Source of the DNA: Aggregicoccus sp. 17bor-14
GTDB taxonomy: Bacteria; Myxococcota; Myxococcia; Myxococcales; Myxococcaceae
Reading direction: 5' to 3'
Assembly (NCBI RefSeq): GCF_009659535.1
Contig: NZ_VJZZ01000011.1
Coordinates: 1-64,000, forward strand
DNA length: 64,000 nt
Below are positions 63,010 through 64,000 of this stretch, one piece after another; position 1 is the first letter of the stretch, and each line of letters starts with the position of its first letter. The notes beneath the pieces are model-generated. The model searched no databases. It saw nothing but the letters and a program-made list of their open reading frames with translations, and was not told the DNA's origin. The translations under genes were made by a program, and so were the position numbers.

Positions 63010-63761
63010 GGCGCCACCTTAGCGGGCACCTGCTTGTCGAGGAAGGTGCCCAGGAGCACCCAGCGCCGCGCGTCGGCCTCCTTGCGTGGGCGCGCCATCA
63101 GCGGCGTGGTGTAGTGCCAGAAGGGGAGGCGATAGACGGTGATGCCGCCCACGGTGCTCACCCGGGTCATCTCGCTGAAGTGGCCGTCCTGGGCGTACAC
63201 CAGCCACTGGTGGTCGACCGCGGGGGTGGCGAGGCTCAGGTGCATGTCCACGTAGCCGTGGGCCGCCTCGGGCTCCTCGGGGTGGTGATCGTTGTGTGGG
63301 CCGCTGTAGTCGCCCGGTCCGTAGCACAGGAGCTGGATGCCCCAGCGCCGGCGCAGGGGGCGCCCGGCGACCGCCGCCGCGAAGGCCGCGAAGCTCTCCG
63401 ACCGCAGCATGGCGATGAGCCCCACCTCGTCCGCGGCCTTCCACGAGCGCGAGCGGCGGCTCTCCAGCAGCGCCGTGCGCACGCGCACCGTCTTGGGCAG
63501 CAGCTCCGCGTAGTTCTCGGTCATCCCGGCGAGCGACTCCTCGGGAATGGGGTCCTCCATGCGCATCAGCGTGCCGGGCATGGCGCGCTCGAGGAGGTCT
63601 CGGCAGGCGGCCGCGCGGCGCGCGTCCACCACGTCGGTGAGCGCGAGGAAGGGGCGGGTGGGGTCGAGCAGCGCGCCGCAGGCGCGGCGGTCGCGGCCCT
63701 CGAGGATGCGCCGGCCCCGCGGGGTGAGCAGCTCGGCGAACTCGGTGGGAAAGGAGCGCAT
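63006..63761 (-). CDS. 2-oxoglutarate/Fe(II) oxygenase-like protein
   Basis: A 251-aa protein with a possible iron site: His-x-Asp in GPHNDHH and a distal His in PFWHYTTPL, followed by an Arg about 9 residues later (RPRKEADARRW). This fits a double-stranded beta-helix oxygenase, but I do not recognise a specific enzyme. The start is ATG 63761. Its 3' end overlaps exonuclease III by 4 bases, so the two are coupled and a link to nucleic-acid repair is possible. Confidence 0.6.
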   Translation of the reverse strand: MRSFPTEFAELLTPRGRRILEGRDRRACGALLDPTRPFLALTDVVDARRAAACRDLLERAMPGTLMRMEDPIPEESLAGMTENYAELLPKTVRVRTALLESRRSRSWKAADEVGLIAMLRSESFAAFAAAVAGRPLRRRWGIQLLCYGPGDYSGPHNDHHPEEPEAAHGYVDMHLSLATPAVDHQWLVYAQDGHFSEMTRVSTVGGITVYRLPFWHYTTPLMARPRKEADARRWVLLGTFLDKQVPAKVAP

Positions 63762-63779
63762 GGCGGGCGCGAAGATGCC

Positions 63780-64000
63780 CTACTTCGCCGCCTTCTCGAA
63801 GCGCATCGCGGCGCTGTTCATGCAGTAGCGCAGGCCCGTGGGCGCGGGGCCGTCGTCGAACACGTGGCCCAGGTGCCCGCCGCAGCGCGCGCACAGCACC
63901 TCCGTGCGGGTGCCGAAGAGGCTGTGGTCCTCGCGCGTGACGACGGAGTCCGCCCGCGCCGGGCGGAAGAAGCTGGGCCAGCCCGTGCCCGAGTCGAACT
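63780..64000 (-). CDS. msrB: Peptide-methionine (R)-S-oxide reductase, 3' part
   Basis: The last 73 codons are in the window; the 5' part lies beyond position 64000. The visible residues include [10 protein letters not shown], the zinc-binding [12 protein letters not shown] and the catalytic [11 protein letters not shown] segment, all MsrB signatures. It repairs oxidised methionine in proteins. The stop TAG is at 63782-63780, 18 bases before the 2OG-oxygenase-like gene start on the same strand, so they may be co-transcribed. Confidence 0.93.
   Translation of the reverse strand, partial: FDSGTGWPSFFRPARADSVVTREDHSLFGTRTEVLCARCGGHLGHVFDDGPAPTGLRYCMNSAAMRFEKAAK

Overview
This is GC-rich DNA (codons mostly end in G or C, genes are packed with short spacers) whose gene content points to a myxobacterium, most likely of the Myxococcus/Cystobacter group. 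The pointers are an ADOP-type permease paired with a PadR regulator, lipoproteins with Pro-rich or Asp-Ala-Gly linkers, an S53 peptidase, a matrixin-like protease, an alkyl-DHAP synthase for ether lipids, an ECF sigma factor and several SEC-C proteins. The taxonomic call is inference. I found no tRNA, rRNA, CRISPR array, insertion sequence or integrase. No stretch over 300 bases lacks a gene; the longest spacers (about 200-250 bases: 1-204, 10184-10397, 14195-14442, 46552-46793) are non-coding.

Region 1 (1-6020, + strand) is an accessory or defence-like island. It holds a Fic AMP-transferase-like protein behind two inverted repeats, an MqsR-like toxin with an MqsA/YgiT-like antitoxin and a SecB-like chaperone (a toxin-antitoxin-chaperone module), a small AbrB/MazE-like protein, and a TOTE-type primase-helicase fusion. 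Region 2 (6122-13553, all - strand) is a block of six genes, four of which carry SEC-C zinc-binding motifs. Two of those are tandem paralogues and the other two genes are uncharacterised; this is the least explained part of the window. Region 3 (13676-27855) holds a divergent XRE-type regulator, a tightly coupled recC-recB-recD operon, a Uma2-type nuclease, and a convergent SNF2 helicase plus SWIM protein pair.

Region 4 (27990-38785) is mostly envelope and secretion: PadR plus ADOP permease, an S53 peptidase lipoprotein, a lipoprotein with a Gly-Asp-Ala linker, an SDR oxidoreductase divergent from a TetR regulator across a perfect 23-bp palindrome, and a secreted metalloprotease with a small secreted partner. 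Region 5 (38909-48755) is metabolism: alkyl-DHAP synthase and glycerol-3-phosphate dehydrogenase (a plausible ether-lipid supply pair), YebC, a pectinacetylesterase-like enzyme, glutamine synthetase, and a YgiQ radical SAM protein. Region 6 (48838-64000) is housekeeping and signalling: an MBL hydrolase, HD phosphohydrolase, alpha/beta hydrolase, ECF sigma factor with a small membrane partner, a BamE-like protein, TruB, a DNA-methylase-fold protein, a second ADOP-type permease, a PAS histidine kinase, an STAS-like protein, a Kbp-like BON/LysM protein, exonuclease III with a basic tail, a 2OG-oxygenase-like protein and the 3' end of msrB.

A 36-bp palindromic repeat occurs at least six times. 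Two copies lie in frame inside recC and recD, one forms the C-terminus of the SDR protein, and three lie between genes. The repeat has therefore been absorbed into proteins without breaking them.
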